From JAAZNO01 sp012798275 (GTDB lineage Bacteria; Chloroflexota; Anaerolineae; B4-G1; SLSP01): a stretch of DNA of 49,662 nt. Where the stretch lies: the NCBI GenBank assembly GCA_035347995.1, contig DAOPQD010000016.1, forward strand, positions 1-49,662, written 5' to 3'. How positions within the stretch are numbered: the first letter of the stretch is position 1; every line of letters begins with the position of its first letter. Below the pieces are notes generated by a model. It did no database searches, was not told where the DNA came from, and saw only the letters and a list, made by a program, of their open reading frames with translations. A program made the position numbers and the translations under genes. Positions 36,764 to 44,772 of the stretch are shown here, one piece after another.

Positions 36764-38029
36764 TCATCCCGGCAACGCCGGACGGGAGCCACGACGGTGG
36801 AAACACGCCAGGACCCCCGGCAACATCAAAACGCCCGCCAGCACCAGCCACGGCGTCAGATCGCGCACGGCCAGACGCATGGCCACCCAGCGTTGTGCGC
36901 CATCGGTCGTCGTGCGCCCTCCCTGAGCCAGCCAGGCGCGCCATTGCCGCTCAAAAGTCGGCAGGCCAATCCCCAGCGCGTGCTGCATTCCGGCGGAACA
37001 CTCGCGCCCATCGGCGTAGGCCTGCACCAGCGCATGAATGCCTGACCAGCCATAGACCCCCTGGAGATAGCTCACCGCGCTGTAGCTCTGCGCATAGGCG
37101 AGCCGCAATCGCTCCGTGTCGAGCGCGTAGAAAGGCTCACACAGATCCGCCAACGGCAGCAGTCGCCCTTCCTCCTGCGCCTGCTGCAACGTCGCCATGC
37201 GGTTGGCATCCGCCCCCTGCTCGAAGACCGAAGCCAGCCCTTCGCTCAACCAGATGGGCAGAGCGGCGTAGCCGGCATCCCCCAGCTGCCGATAGAGCAG
37301 TTGATGGGTGAGCTCGTGGGGAAGATCCGCCTGCAGCTGCGCGGAAGCGCCCTCCGTGGGGGGAATCGCCAACAGCACCACGCCGACTTCCGGCAGCGTC
37401 ATCCCCGCCAACCACTCGTTGCCGGTGAGCCGCAGCGCCGCCTGCAAATCCGCCGTCGAAGGGTAGATGTAGAACAGGATGTCGCCGGGATCCGCGATGC
37501 GCAGCTGCGCGGTGATCTTCTGCGTGGCCTCGCGCGCCACATCCAGCGCTTCAACCATCTGCTCCGGCGTCCCCGCTACCCAGCGGACCGTAAAGGGCCC
37601 CTCGTGCAGCTCCTGCCAGACGAAACGATTGTCCTCGTACAGGAAGGAGACCGACTCAGTCTGATGGGGGTTCCCGTCGGCGTCGGTGAAGGTCCACCAA
37701 TAGGTCAGCTCGGCGAAAGGCGGGAACGGTTTGAGGCGCAAATCCCGCTCGACGACCGCTTGCCCCTCGCCGAGCGCCGGGACGATGATCTCCGTATCCG
37801 CCAGGCCGGGGCGGGGGACGCGCAGGAAGAAACGCGCCTCGGTGATGGCGAGGCCAGGAGGCAGCGTCGCCGTGAAGCGAGCGCTCTGCCCATAGGTGTA
37901 CTCGTGCGCGAGCGCCACTTCCCCCTGTGCCAGCGTTCGCATCGGCAATGGCAGCAGCAACCATCCGCCCACGCTCAGGAGCAGCGCCAGGCGGCGCAAC
38001 CTTGAGCGCAGGGAGGTCGCCTCAGTCAT
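36764..38029 (-). CDS. Secreted peptidase-MA-like zinc metalloprotease, membrane-anchored
   Basis: A 421-residue protein with signal peptide (LALLLSVGGWLLLPLPMRTLAQG), an N-terminal beta domain, and a gluzincin domain. The zinc site is HELTH (238-242) with the third ligand Glu in WLSEGLASVFEQG. A C-terminal membrane helix (LVLAGVLMLPGVLAC) and a basic tail anchor it with the active site outside. ATG 38029 overlaps the stop of the HEAT-repeat gene (ATGACTGA), so the pair is translationally coupled. A longer upstream in-frame extension only reads the other gene's sequence out of frame. Substrate unknown. Confidence 0.87.
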   Translation of the reverse strand: MTEATSLRSRLRRLALLLSVGGWLLLPLPMRTLAQGEVALAHEYTYGQSARFTATLPPGLAITEARFFLRVPRPGLADTEIIVPALGEGQAVVERDLRLKPFPPFAELTYWWTFTDADGNPHQTESVSFLYEDNRFVWQELHEGPFTVRWVAGTPEQMVEALDVAREATQKITAQLRIADPGDILFYIYPSTADLQAALRLTGNEWLAGMTLPEVGVVLLAIPPTEGASAQLQADLPHELTHQLLYRQLGDAGYAALPIWLSEGLASVFEQGADANRMATLQQAQEEGRLLPLADLCEPFYALDTERLRLAYAQSYSAVSYLQGVYGWSGIHALVQAYADGRECSAGMQHALGIGLPTFERQWRAWLAQGGRTTTDGAQRWVAMRLAVRDLTPWLVLAGVLMLPGVLACFHRRGSRPALPG

Positions 38030-39191
38030 CGGCGTCCTCCTCATCGTACTCGTCATCGGCGGCGTCTTCGTCGTCGTCCTCGAACTCGTCCTCGTCGTCG
38101 AACTCGTCCTCATCCTCAAACCACAAGGCCGCGCCCTCGTCCTCATCGCCCTCATCTTCGTCACCCGCGAAATCCTCCGCCGCCGGCTGCCGCGGACGGA
38201 AATCCCAGGGCAGGTCGCTTTCGGTGATGAGATCCTCCGGCGGGCCGAAGAAAGTGTCCAGGGAGCCATGCATGAATTCCAGTTCCTGGAGGGCCTCGTC
38301 CGCCGCGAGGCGCAGTGCCTCACTCTCTGCCTCGAGATAGCGTTCCAGGGTGAGACGCGCCAGGTCGCCGCCAATCTGCCCCAGGGCCCACAACGCCGCC
38401 TCCTGCACCTCGAGGTCTACATCATCCGCCAGCTCGATGAGCTCGGGAACGGCGTCTCGCGTCGCGAGCTCACCGCACGCGCGCGCGGCCTCGTAGCGCA
38501 TCGCCGGGCTGGGATGATGGAGCTGCCGCATCACCATCTCCCGCCAGCGCAGATCGGCGCTCCGGCCCATGGCGAAGACGGCGCTGATCTGCATGGCCTC
38601 TGCCGGATGGAGGTACGCCGCCTGAATGAGGGTCGGCAGCTCGGCCACACTGGCGTAGGCCAGCGATTCCAGCGCCCGCCGCCGCACCTCCAGGTTTTCG
38701 AGGGGGTTCTGATGGATCAAGGACAAGACCTGGCAAAGCTGACGAAAAGACTGCGGGGGAAGCTTCCGCGTCTCGCCCAACAAGACGAAATGCGCCAGGC
38801 ATTGGATGACCGCGACGCGGACCTCGGGGAGGGTTTCGTCGAGCAGCAGCCGCAGCAAGTCGGGCAGGAGCAGCACGTCGTCGTCTTCCCACAATCCTTC
38901 GACGCCGGCAATGCGCACGTCAGGGTCCTCGTCGCGCAGCGCCAACCGGAAAATGGCGTTGAAGTCCATCTCGAAATCATCTTCCGCCAGCTGCGCCAAC
39001 GTCTGCAACATCCGCCGTCGCTCCGCGCGCTGCACTGCGGGCCAGGCGCGCTCAAAGCGCCGCAGCTCCTCAGCATCGAGGCCGGAAAGGTGCGGCAGAT
39101 CCACGGCCCGGGGGGCCACGTGTTCCTGTTCCAAAGCCCGCCAGAGGGCTTCCATGCTTTTAACGCTTCTCACACTTCGTGATGTGGCCAT
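38022..39191 (-). CDS. HEAT-repeat protein with a very acidic C-terminal tail
   Basis: A 389-residue protein made of helical repeats of about 30-38 residues (examples: EDPDVRIAGVEGLWEDDDVLLLPDLLRLL, ATRDAVPELIELADDVDLEVQEAALWALGQIG). It probably scaffolds protein interactions in the cytoplasm. The last 70 residues are almost only Asp/Glu (DDEDEFEDDDEDAADDEYDE), written in GAC/GAG/GAT runs. The start could be ATG 39191 or the later ATG 39155 (MEALWRALEQ), neither with a strong ribosome site. It lies between the site-2 protease gene (21 bp) and the secreted protease gene (8-bp overlap). Confidence 0.85.
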   Translation of the reverse strand: MATSRSVRSVKSMEALWRALEQEHVAPRAVDLPHLSGLDAEELRRFERAWPAVQRAERRRMLQTLAQLAEDDFEMDFNAIFRLALRDEDPDVRIAGVEGLWEDDDVLLLPDLLRLLLDETLPEVRVAVIQCLAHFVLLGETRKLPPQSFRQLCQVLSLIHQNPLENLEVRRRALESLAYASVAELPTLIQAAYLHPAEAMQISAVFAMGRSADLRWREMVMRQLHHPSPAMRYEAARACGELATRDAVPELIELADDVDLEVQEAALWALGQIGGDLARLTLERYLEAESEALRLAADEALQELEFMHGSLDTFFGPPEDLITESDLPWDFRPRQPAAEDFAGDEDEGDEDEGAALWFEDEDEFDDEDEFEDDDEDAADDEYDEEDADD

Positions 39192-39212
39192 CGCTCTCGC
39201 CTTCGACAGTTT

Positions 39213-40382
39213 TCAGGGAGTGAACAGACTCACCGGATAGAGAATGTCCAACACGGTGACCGCCGCAAAGATCAGCAACAGCAGCAGCATCGCCACGTAG
39301 TTGAGGCGTGCCTGCAGCGCCGGGGTCATGGCTTTGCCCGAAATCATTTCCACCAGGGTGAACAAGATGTAGCCGCCATCAAGCGCGGGAACCGGCAACA
39401 GGTTAAAGATGCCCAGGCTCAGGCTCACACTCATCACCAGGCTGAGGATGGGAAGCAACGTGCCGGTATCGGCGCTCATCTGGAGTGTCTCATAGCTCAG
39501 CCGGCTGATGTTGACGATGCCAATGGGGCGCGCCGTCGCCCAGGGCAGCACGCCGCTGATGAGGTCCGCCGGCAGCCGGATCAATTGTTTCACGCTCTCC
39601 CAGAAAAGCCCGCTACCTCTGGCCACCGCTTGCGAGAAGGGGAGCTTCTCGTAATGCTGGGCCACCACCTGTCCCTGCAATGCAACGCCCATCGCGCCTT
39701 CGCCCTCCGGCGGATTGGTCCGTGGCGTCAAACGCACGGTCATTTCTGCGCCGTTGCGACGCACGGTGAGGGGAATCTCGACCCCGAGGTGTTCGGTGGT
39801 GAAATTGACCACGGTATCCATGGTCTCCACCGGCTGCCCGCCGATCGAGACGAGCACATCGCCGGGCTGAATGCCGGCGAGTTCCGCCGGCGAGTTCGGC
39901 GCCACGCCCGTGATGTGCACTTCCATCGCGTCAATGACCGGCAGGCCTGGCAGGTAGAGGGCAACCGCCACCACCCAGGCGATGAGAATGTTCATCAGCG
40001 GCCCGCTGAGAAAAATGGGCAGACGACGGGCAGGCGGTTGCGCGTAAAGGCTGTGTTTGCGCGCCTCCGCTTCATAGGCCTGCTGCTCCGGGGATAGCTC
40101 CTCGGGGGCGGACTCCGCCGCTGCCGGCATCGCCGCCTCGCCTTCCATCGCCGCAAAGCCGCCGAGCGGGAGCCAGTTCAAAGTGAAGTCGGTCTCCTGC
40201 CAGCGGAACAGTTTCACAATCCGTGGGGGGAAGCCGATGCCGAATTCGCGCACCCACACGCCCACGGCCTTGGCCGTGAGCATGTGTCCCAACTCATGCA
40301 AAATAATCAAGGGGACGAGGGCTACCAGAAATCCCACAATCATGCCCGCGCCCTGGGTCAGAAAGTCAACCACTGCCGACAT
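39213..40382 (-). CDS. rseP: Site-2 intramembrane zinc protease (RseP family)
   Basis: A 389-residue membrane protease. HELGH (29-33) lies in the first membrane helix, a PDZ domain covers about 140-220 (GVAPNSPAELAGIQPGDVLVSIGGQPV), and the third metal ligand sits in FNLLPVPALDGGYIL near the C-terminus. In other bacteria it cuts anti-sigma factors or signal-peptide remnants within the membrane. I chose ATG 40382, since AAGGAG lies 6 nt upstream of it and within an apparent TTG-started extension. It is first in an operon with the HEAT and secreted-protease genes, with a good promoter at 40500-40528. No dxr or cdsA gene adjoins, unlike many bacteria. Confidence 0.93.
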   Translation of the reverse strand: MSAVVDFLTQGAGMIVGFLVALVPLIILHELGHMLTAKAVGVWVREFGIGFPPRIVKLFRWQETDFTLNWLPLGGFAAMEGEAAMPAAAESAPEELSPEQQAYEAEARKHSLYAQPPARRLPIFLSGPLMNILIAWVVAVALYLPGLPVIDAMEVHITGVAPNSPAELAGIQPGDVLVSIGGQPVETMDTVVNFTTEHLGVEIPLTVRRNGAEMTVRLTPRTNPPEGEGAMGVALQGQVVAQHYEKLPFSQAVARGSGLFWESVKQLIRLPADLISGVLPWATARPIGIVNISRLSYETLQMSADTGTLLPILSLVMSVSLSLGIFNLLPVPALDGGYILFTLVEMISGKAMTPALQARLNYVAMLLLLLIFAAVTVLDILYPVSLFTP

Positions 40383-40499
40383 TAGAAACTCCTTCAATTC
40401 TTGAGATCAGTGAGCGGCAATCAGTCAGACGTCCGAGGCTGCTCACCGTCCGCGTTGATGACACGGTATATTCCACGCCACGCGTGTTCAGCAGCCCCC

Positions 40500-40528
40500 A
40501 TTATACTTGAGGTAGGGTCACCTGTCCA
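40500..40528 (-). promoter_or_regulatory. rseP operon promoter
   Basis: The minus strand has -35 TGGACA (40523-40528), a 17-nt spacer and -10 TATAAT (40500-40505). The predicted leader is about 110 nt. Confidence 0.75.
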
Positions 40529-40684
40529 GAGAAATTTGCGTTGGTGTTGTTGTTTCGGTATCCTGCACTATACTTGAAGTCAGCGTCGCAGCACACCAGC
40601 AGAGATATTGGACGCCGATGAACGCGAATTCCGTAGATTTTGAAAATCATATGTTGAAATCAACCAAGCAAAAGAATGTACGTC

Positions 40685-40712
40685 GTGAGTTGTAAGCTGT
40701 GAGTCGTGAGCA
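40685..40712 (+). repeat. Four GTGAGNN heptamers
   Basis: GTGAGTT, GTAAGCT, GTGAGTC and GTGAGCA in direct register. The family also occurs as pairs at 17695-17708 and 25650-25663 and as a degenerate triple at 49412-49432. Confidence 0.7.
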
Positions 40713-40725
40713 GCGACGGCGACGG

Positions 40726-40762
40726 CTCACCGGTTCGACACGAGCCCACCGCGCTGAAGCGC
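40726..40762 (+). repeat. Dispersed repeat (CTCACCGGTTCG ... GCGCTGAAGCGC), copy 1
   Basis: CTCACCGGTTCG (40726-40737), a short gap, then ACCGCGCTGAAGCGC, whose GCGCTGAAGCGC (40751-40762) is a small hairpin. The same blocks in the same order occur at 49446-49506, where 27 extra bases separate them. Both copies follow GTGAGNN heptamers. Confidence 0.75.
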
Positions 40763-40856
40763 ACTGTTTGGGGACGTATCAGCCCTGGGGGACCAGGAAT
40801 TTCAATTTCTGATTCGTGAAATTCGTGTTCATTCGGGGCCATTTTCAAAGGAGATC

Positions 40857-42236
40857 ATGCGCGCCCACAAAACAACCCTAAGGCTAGCGCTCAGCATCGC
40901 GCTGTTGCTCACGCCATTCCTCCCGCTGCGGGCCGCCCCGGCAGTGGAGGCACAGTCGGAACGCCCCGTCCTGGCCTTCTACTACGCCTGGTTCGACGCC
41001 AATACCTGGGCGCTGCCGTTGCCGGATCAGCCGCGTGCGCCCTACCTCTCCACGGATCCTATCGCCATCGAAGCCCACGTTCTGATGGCCAAAGACGCCG
41101 GCATTGACGCGCTCGTCCTCGACTGGTACGGGCCGCAGGTCGAGAACAATCAGACCGAGACCAATTTCCGGGTGCTGCTGGAAAAAGCCGCCGTCCATGG
41201 GCTAAAAGCAAGCCTGACGGTGGATCTCGCCGGCCCTTTCATCCACGATGTCAACGATCTCACCCACGCGCTGCTGGTCGTGCGAGACCAACACGCGCCG
41301 CACGCGGCTTTCTTGCGCATCGAGGGCAAGCCCGTCGTCTTCTTCTGGCGTCAGAACCTCTATTCCATCGAGACCTGGCAAAGCCTGCGGGATCAGATTG
41401 ATCCCCATCACGACATGCTGTGGATCGCCGAGGGCATCCATCCAGAAGCGCTGCAAGTCTTCGATGGGCTGTACCTCTACAGCGTCGCCTGGTCCGACGA
41501 CCCGGCCTCTGTCCTGGTGCGATGGGGCAATGAAGTGCGGCAGTGGGCGGAAAATCTCGGCGCCCGCCGCTACTGGGTCGCGACGGTGATGCCGGGATAC
41601 AACGATCTGGCGACCGGGCGCACGGACGCTTTCGTGCGAGAGCGCGCCGACGGCGCGTATTATCGCGCCACCTGGAACGGCGCGATCGAGAGTCAGGCCG
41701 ATTGGGTCGTCATCACCAGCTTCAACGAATGGCTGGAGGGGACTGCCATCGAGGCCTCGCAGAACTACGGCGACACGTACCTGCACCTGACCCGCGAGCT
41801 GGCGCAGCCATATCGCCAGCTGCAACCAGCCCCGCCCACCCCCACGGTCGAGCCGCCCACCGTCACACCGGAGCCCGAATCCACTGCCACGCCGGAGCCA
41901 ACGCCCACGGAGACACCGGAGCCAGAGCCGACTGCCACCCTCACCCCCACGGCGACCCTGCCGCCGACCGCGACCCCCATCCGTCTGCCCACGCCCACGC
42001 CGCGCCCGACGGGGCTGACGACGCTCACGCCGGAGCCGACCGACAGGCCAGGTTCCGTTGGCGCGCCGCAGGGCGCGCCAACGGAACCCACGGCAGCCAG
42101 CGTCCCGCAACGCCACATCGTTGAGGGGGAAGCGGCATCCCGCCGCGTGTCGCCGCTGCTGGTGGGGCTGCTCATCGTCGCGGCGGGGCTGATCGCCGTA
42201 CCGCTGTACAGGTGGTGGCGCGCCGCCAGGCGCTGA
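40857..42236 (+). CDS. Secreted GH99/GH71-like glycoside hydrolase with a Pro/Thr stalk and membrane anchor
   Basis: A 459-residue exported protein: signal peptide (ALSIALLLTPFLPLRAAPA), catalytic-type (beta/alpha)8 domain to about residue 320, a 100-residue Pro/Thr/Glu stalk, and a C-terminal helix (LLVGLLIVAAGLIAVPLY) with basic tail. Family marks are VLAFYYAWFDANTW at the first strand, DALVLDWYGP, and WVVITSFNEWLEGTAIEAS with the expected catalytic Glu residues. GH99 enzymes act on alpha-mannosides; the true substrate is not visible. AAAGGAG precedes ATG 40857. A 17-bp perfect palindrome (42051-42088) is embedded in the stalk coding region. Confidence 0.85.
   Translation: MRAHKTTLRLALSIALLLTPFLPLRAAPAVEAQSERPVLAFYYAWFDANTWALPLPDQPRAPYLSTDPIAIEAHVLMAKDAGIDALVLDWYGPQVENNQTETNFRVLLEKAAVHGLKASLTVDLAGPFIHDVNDLTHALLVVRDQHAPHAAFLRIEGKPVVFFWRQNLYSIETWQSLRDQIDPHHDMLWIAEGIHPEALQVFDGLYLYSVAWSDDPASVLVRWGNEVRQWAENLGARRYWVATVMPGYNDLATGRTDAFVRERADGAYYRATWNGAIESQADWVVITSFNEWLEGTAIEASQNYGDTYLHLTRELAQPYRQLQPAPPTPTVEPPTVTPEPESTATPEPTPTETPEPEPTATLTPTATLPPTATPIRLPTPTPRPTGLTTLTPEPTDRPGSVGAPQGAPTEPTAASVPQRHIVEGEAASRRVSPLLVGLLIVAAGLIAVPLYRWWRAARR
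42051..42088 (+). repeat. Perfect 17-bp palindrome inside a coding sequence
   Basis: GGTTCCGTTGGCGCGCC (42051-42067), loop GCAG, and the exact complement (42072-42088). It is translated in frame as part of the Pro/Thr stalk of the GH99-like protein. This is far stronger than chance and looks like a small inserted hairpin element. Confidence 0.85.
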
Positions 42237-42319
42237 AAGAACACCGGGACGTCCACCCCAAGATAAATTCTAACCGTCGAGGGCGCAAGGCCCGCCACTA
42301 CACGCTGTCGCCTCATGCC

Positions 42320-42355
42320 AAAAAACTCAGGCCAGGAAGATTCCCCTGGCCTGAG
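42320..42355 (-). terminator. Terminator of the FIST gene
   Basis: On the minus strand an 11-bp stem CTCAGGCCAGG/CCTGGCCTGAG (arms 42345-42355 and 42326-42336) is followed by TTTTTT (42320-42325), 28 nt after the FIST stop. The upstream plus-strand gene may share the hairpin. Confidence 0.88.
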
Positions 42356-42382
42356 TCATTTCCCACAGCGCTGCCGCGACGA

Positions 42383-43504
42383 CTACGGAGCCAAAATCCC
42401 CACCACGGTGGTCTTGTTGAAGAATTCCAGGTAGTTCTTGTCACGGCTGGCAATCTCGCCGATGGTGAGAACGCCCACCTGCGGCAGTCCCGGAACGCGC
42501 ACCGCCTCGAGTTCGCGGGGCAGGCTCTCCGCCAGGCACAGCGAACGCGAGATGCATTCCATCAGCAGCGTTATCCCGTCAGCGCGCTCACCCTCAAAGC
42601 CCTCCATGGCAGTCGTGGCCGCCCTGGTCGCCGCGCGAATCATCGAGTACGGCGTGCCGGTCACGATGTCCACCAGAGAATTGACCGGCATATCGCCCAC
42701 ACACAGCAAGGAGCCGTCGGGAGTGTTATTCACCGGATCGCGCACCACCCCTTCCGTGCCCACACGACCGAGCACAAAGGGGTAGAATTTCGAGAGATCG
42801 TAGAAGGGCATCTCGTCGAAAGATTTTTCGGAATGCGCCTCGACCACTTCGCGGTACACCTCGAACGCGGGACGCCAGTTCAGGGTTTTGACGAGGTGAC
42901 CGCTGGCTTCGGTGATGAGGAAAGGTCCTGCCAGCGAACGCCAGCCGTGCGACACGCCGACGCTGCAGGTCATGTCGGCCACCGCCAACACCCCGCGCCC
43001 CTGAAAGAGTCCCTCATGGGTGAAGACACAGGGCCGGGGGACAAAATCCAGCGCGCCTGCGCCTCCGCCGATGTAGGTGTACTCCGGGCCACAGTGTTCG
43101 AACAACGCGGCGAGGAAGTTTTCCACGGCGCTCGCAGTGCAATCCACATAGACGAAGGCCGTGCGCCCCGGACAGCCCTCGGGCAGGGCTGAGGCCAGTG
43201 CCGCCTTGAAGTCCGTGCCGGTATCCTCCAGGCCGCCGATCACCCGCACGAGCGGTTCGGTCGGCAGGCCCACCACGACTGTCCCCACGTCATACGCCTG
43301 TCCCTCGAAGATCACGCCTGGGAACAGGCCGCCAAAGGCCGGCACGGGCAGCTGCTTGAGCGCCGTTTCCAGTTCAGCCGCCGACCAGGGATTGTTGATC
43401 GAAGCCAAAATCTGCAGTCCGCGCACCTCGGGATGCTGTAACACACGCCCCAGCGCTGCTTGCAATCCGTCGAGAGTGCCTGTGCGATCCAGATCCACCA
43501 TCAT
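42383..43504 (-). CDS. FIST-domain signal-sensing protein
   Basis: A 373-residue protein with FIST_N (about 1-215: GGLFPGVIFEGQAYDVGTVVVGL, YTYIGGGAGALDF) and FIST_C (about 230-365: SFDEMPFYDLSKFYPFVLG, GITLLMECISRSLCL, PGLPQVGVLTIGEIAS) domains. FIST proteins are thought to bind small ligands such as amino acids and to feed signalling proteins; none is adjacent. No signal peptide, so cytoplasmic. AAAGGAGG precedes the tandem ATG codons at 43504. It has its own promoter (43574-43602) and a strong terminator. Confidence 0.9.
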   Translation of the reverse strand: MMVDLDRTGTLDGLQAALGRVLQHPEVRGLQILASINNPWSAAELETALKQLPVPAFGGLFPGVIFEGQAYDVGTVVVGLPTEPLVRVIGGLEDTGTDFKAALASALPEGCPGRTAFVYVDCTASAVENFLAALFEHCGPEYTYIGGGAGALDFVPRPCVFTHEGLFQGRGVLAVADMTCSVGVSHGWRSLAGPFLITEASGHLVKTLNWRPAFEVYREVVEAHSEKSFDEMPFYDLSKFYPFVLGRVGTEGVVRDPVNNTPDGSLLCVGDMPVNSLVDIVTGTPYSMIRAATRAATTAMEGFEGERADGITLLMECISRSLCLAESLPRELEAVRVPGLPQVGVLTIGEIASRDKNYLEFFNKTTVVGILAP

Positions 43505-43949
43505 TTCAGCCTCCTTTCATCATAAACCCGGCCACCCGCGTCCATCCGCCTGACGAGCGCCTCACATAGCTTCATTCTATGCGCATTCACGCCAAAAGGC
43601 AAGTCGGCCCGGCGGTCCAGCAAGGGCGCCGCAGCAAGTCACTTTTTCCCCTGACCCGCGCCGTGGCCAGCATTCACGGACAGATTTCTCCCGTCCATGT
43701 TTTTCCATGTTCAGCCGTGAACCAGGCCGCAGCGGAGAGATGACGACGATTGCGTCCCCTTCATGCTGAAGCTTCGCCCAACGCGCCAATTCGGGTTATA
43801 ATATTTTCAGGGCGAGGCAGCAGCCGGGCCGCATTTTCCACCCATTGTTTGCTCAATTGCCAGCCCCCTTCATGCGGCAGCGAATATTCCGATCGCCAGA
43901 GGTTCTCTCGAAACAGGGCAGGGAGACTCAAAATCAAGGAGAGTTCAGC
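43505..43949. other. Divergent intergenic region between FIST and TauE genes
   Basis: 445 bp without a credible gene. It holds the FIST promoter on the minus strand (43574-43602), and on the plus strand TATAAT at 43797-43802 with a weak -35 (TTCGCC, 43773-43778). A leader of about 145 nt follows before the TauE/SafE gene, in which I could not recognise a known riboswitch. Confidence 0.5.
43574..43602 (-). promoter_or_regulatory. FIST gene promoter
   Basis: The minus strand has -35 TTGCCT (43597-43602), a 17-nt spacer and -10 TAGAAT (43574-43579), about 70 bp before the start codon. Confidence 0.7.
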
Positions 43950-44702
43950 ATGGAGACAATCCTCTTGTATGCGTTGGTCGGTTTCGTCGCGCAGATGATA
44001 GATGGAGCACTGGGAATGGCCTACGGGGTCAGTTCCAACACCTTCCTGTTGAGCATGGGGGTGCCGCCAGCCATGGCAAGCGCCAGCGTTCACATCGCGG
44101 AGATGTTCACCACCGGCATTTCAGGGCTTTCACACTTCCGATTGGGCAATGTGGACGCCGAGGTGTTCAAACGGCTCATCGTTCCCGGCGTGCTGGGTGG
44201 CGTATTGGGCGCCTACGTGCTGACCACTCTCCCCTCGGACGTGATCAAGCCCCTGGTATCCCTCTACCTGCTGATCATGGGGGTGCGGATTCTGCTCATG
44301 GCGTGGAAAAAGCTGGAAATCCACGACCGCGAGCCCGCGCACTGGTTCATCCCCCTGGGGTTGGCAGGTGGATTTCTCGACGCGATCGGTGGTGGCGGTT
44401 GGGGGCCCATTGTCACCACCACGCTGGTCGCCAGCGGACGGTTGCCGCACAAGATGATCGGCTCGGTCAATGCCTCAGAGTTCTTCGTCACCCTCGCTGA
44501 ATCAGTAACCTTCCTCCTGACGCTGGGGACGGCGCTCAGTCAGCACTGGCAATCGGTCTTAGGATTGCTGAGCGGGGGGATCATCGCCGCGCCGCTGGCG
44601 GCTTACGTCTGCCGCAAACTCCCGACACGGGTGCTGCTCGTCCTGGTTGGTGCGGTGATCATGCTGCTGAGCCTGCGCACGCTCTACCTGGCATGGTTCT
44701 GA
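43950..44702 (+). CDS. TauE/SafE-family membrane exporter
   Basis: A 250-residue membrane protein with about eight hydrophobic helices in two repeats. The repeats are marked by GFVAQMIDGALGMAYG near the N-terminus and LGLAGGFLDAIGGGGWGPIV in the middle, the G-G-x-D-A-I-G-G family signature. It probably exports a sulfur-containing or small carboxylate anion such as sulfite or sulfoacetate. ATG 43950 is chosen for the AAGGAG 8-9 nt upstream and because it opens the first helix; an in-frame ATG at 43845 would add a charged leader. No sulfur-metabolism genes are near. Confidence 0.9.
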   Translation: METILLYALVGFVAQMIDGALGMAYGVSSNTFLLSMGVPPAMASASVHIAEMFTTGISGLSHFRLGNVDAEVFKRLIVPGVLGGVLGAYVLTTLPSDVIKPLVSLYLLIMGVRILLMAWKKLEIHDREPAHWFIPLGLAGGFLDAIGGGGWGPIVTTTLVASGRLPHKMIGSVNASEFFVTLAESVTFLLTLGTALSQHWQSVLGLLSGGIIAAPLAAYVCRKLPTRVLLVLVGAVIMLLSLRTLYLAWF

Positions 44703-44772
44703 ACCCTCCCGGTTCGGCTGAAGACGACCTGACGAGAGGAAGTGTAAGTCGCGTCGCCGGCATGTCTCAGGG

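Larger units (their letters stand above)
40383..40856. other. Divergent intergenic region with promoter and repeats
   Basis: 474 bp without a gene. It holds the rseP promoter (40500-40528) and a second TATAGT box in a similar CAAGTATA context at 40568-40573. An AT-richer stretch near 40620-40680 follows, then four GTGAGNN heptamers (40685-40712), a dispersed repeat (40726-40762), and the AAAGGAG ribosome site of the next gene. Confidence 0.6.

Noticed and set aside
38030..38374. N-terminal extension of the secreted metalloprotease
   Set aside because: It reads the acidic tail region of the HEAT gene in another frame and gives an Arg/Ser/Thr-rich string. The ATG at 38029 directly precedes a proper signal peptide.
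43803..43949. Possible riboswitch in the TauE/SafE leader
   Set aside because: The leader is about 145 nt, but I could not match it to any conserved aptamer core, so it is left unassigned.
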